64,000 nt of DNA from Lachnospiraceae bacterium P6B14 (GTDB lineage Bacteria > Bacillota > Clostridia > Lachnospirales > Lachnospiraceae). Both the position numbers and the translations under genes were made by a program. Position 1 is the stretch's first letter. The number at the start of each line of letters is the position of its first letter. Shown here piece after piece: positions 63,280 through 64,000 of this stretch. The notes under the pieces were generated by a model. That model had not been told where the DNA came from. It saw nothing but the letters and a program-made list of their open reading frames with translations, and ran no database searches. The DNA is taken from the NCBI GenBank assembly GCA_000687695.1, contig JHWZ01000003.1, positions 62,001-126,000 of the forward strand, given 5' to 3'.

Positions 63280-64000
63280 TGGCAGCGGTAAGAGGAAGCG
63301 TGGCAGCGGGCCCGGGAAGAAAATCAAGGGAAATGCAGATGCGAGGCGGAAAGCCGAAAAACTCGTCAGCCACCATAAAAAGAATAATATCATATCTCGC
63401 AGGGGATAAATATCTCATACTCGTGGCATTTTTGTTTGTAATAATCTTCTCTGTCGCGTCCATACTCGGTTCATATATGCTGAAACCAATCATGGACAGA
63501 CTTGCGGAGTGCGCTTCTGACATAGCGTCATCCACGGGTGATGTGACGGGAAAAATAGCGGATGCAGTGACAGAGCTGGCACGGATGTTACTTGTGATGG
63601 GTGCTATATACGGGGCGGCGATACTGACTCAGTATTTCCAGATGAGGATAATGGTCGGTGTGTCTCAGAGGACACTCATCCGCATAAGAAAGGATCTGTT
63701 TGATCATCTGCAGCGTATGCCGGTCAGGTATTTTGACACCAATACGGTCGGGGATATCATGTCCCGATTTACAAATGATGTGGATGCGATCGGTGAGATG
63801 CTGAATCAGACCGTGGTCCAGATGATAACCGGAATAATAAACATCGTGGGAGTCCTTATCATCATGCTGACCGAGAATATCTGGCTCTCATTGGTCACTA
63901 TCTTTATGACGCCGGTGATGTTTTTTGCGGCGATAAATGTCGCAAAAAAAAGCTCGAGCCACTTCCGTCATCAACAGGAGGCTCTCGGAAACCTGAACGG
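63279..64000 (+). CDS. ABC exporter half-transporter, partner subunit (3' partial)
   Basis: Starts at ATG 63279 (4-base overlap with the preceding half) and runs off the window after 240 codons. Visible are a Gly/Arg/Lys-rich N-terminal tail (about residues 1-35), TMs at about 42-62, 105-120 and a pair from about 182, and the exporter segment MPVRYFDTNTVGDIMSRFTNDVDAIGEML. A periplasm-side-type insertion (about 70-95) enlarges the first loop. The ATPase domain lies outside the window. Confidence 0.9.
   Translation, partial: MAAVRGSVAAGPGRKSREMQMRGGKPKNSSATIKRIISYLAGDKYLILVAFLFVIIFSVASILGSYMLKPIMDRLAECASDIASSTGDVTGKIADAVTELARMLLVMGAIYGAAILTQYFQMRIMVGVSQRTLIRIRKDLFDHLQRMPVRYFDTNTVGDIMSRFTNDVDAIGEMLNQTVVQMITGIINIVGVLIIMLTENIWLSLVTIFMTPVMFFAAINVAKKSSSHFRHQQEALGNLN

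Noticed and set aside
1-64000. CRISPR arrays, insertion sequences, prophage, rRNA genes, known riboswitches
   Set aside because: No regularly spaced repeats, transposase, integrase, phage structural genes, rRNA sequence or recognisable riboswitch consensus was seen on either strand.

Overview
The window looks like a chromosomal segment of a motile, anaerobic, low-to-mid GC Gram-positive bacterium of the Clostridia, most likely Lachnospiraceae (Butyrivibrio/Roseburia-like). This is an inference from gene content and order: rho-rpmE-DUF1385-prmC-prfA, ireB-ruvX-DUF1292-RNase J-trmR-U32 peptidase, a DUF4364 regulator, a GatCAB cluster, formate/nitrite transporter, soluble GH5, RecU, HPr-like and YvyF-like proteins, and AGGAGG-type ribosome binding sites throughout. 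There is no phage, transposase or CRISPR array; most of the window is ordinary core chromosome.

Layout. 0-8.7 kb: the end of an HD-GYP protein, then a two-component system (OmpR-type regulator, HAMP kinase), an FtsX-type ABC pair and a membrane-anchored serine hydrolase. 8.7-12.5 kb: a repeat element and gatC (short)-gatA-gatB. 12.5-15.4 kb: an ECF sigma/anti-sigma-like pair and a sigma28-promoted Ca-binding-repeat protein. 15.4-17.4 kb: a small accessory patch with a 3' gene remnant, a Fic protein, a HigBA-like toxin-antitoxin pair and a 60-aa membrane protein sharing the toxin-antitoxin operator. 17.5-24.9 kb: PilZ protein, an unusual RND transporter with a long coiled coil, pseudouridine synthase, DJ-1/PfpI protein, RecU. 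24.9-31.4 kb: tRNA-Gly, formate/nitrite channel, a translationally coupled EAL-GGDEF-hypB-OGG run, and an AraC regulator. 31.5-37.7 kb: GH5, LMW phosphatase, argH, lytic transglycosylase plus YvyF-like protein, DUF4364, malic enzyme. 37.7-45.3 kb: rho, a large inverted-repeat element, rpmE, DUF1385, prmC, prfA, membrane EAL protein. 45.3-53.1 kb: thrH-like, amidase, C11 peptidase, small protein, rsmE, cysteine desulfurase, second large hairpin, thiI, HPr-like. 53.2-64 kb: mtaB, ireB, ruvX, DUF1292, RNase J, trmR, U32 protein, hflX, birA and a heterodimeric ABC exporter running off the end.

Themes. Cyclic-di-GMP signalling is dense: HD-GYP, PilZ, EAL-PAS, GGDEF and a membrane EAL protein. tRNA modification and translation quality genes are also concentrated (thiI with its desulfurase, mtaB, trmR/U32, RluA-type, rsmE, prmC).

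Most unusual signal. A family of long intergenic imperfect hairpins occurs at about 8741-8976 (minus orientation), 39491-39644 and 51563-51690. The stem sequences differ between copies but change in compensatory pairs around fixed bulges and a 7-nt GTNTTTT loop. The 39.5-kb copy sits inside a 433-bp unit bounded by 19-bp perfect inverted repeats together with a second giant hairpin. This is either a structured RNA or a hairpin-based mobile element; I do not recognise it as a named family.
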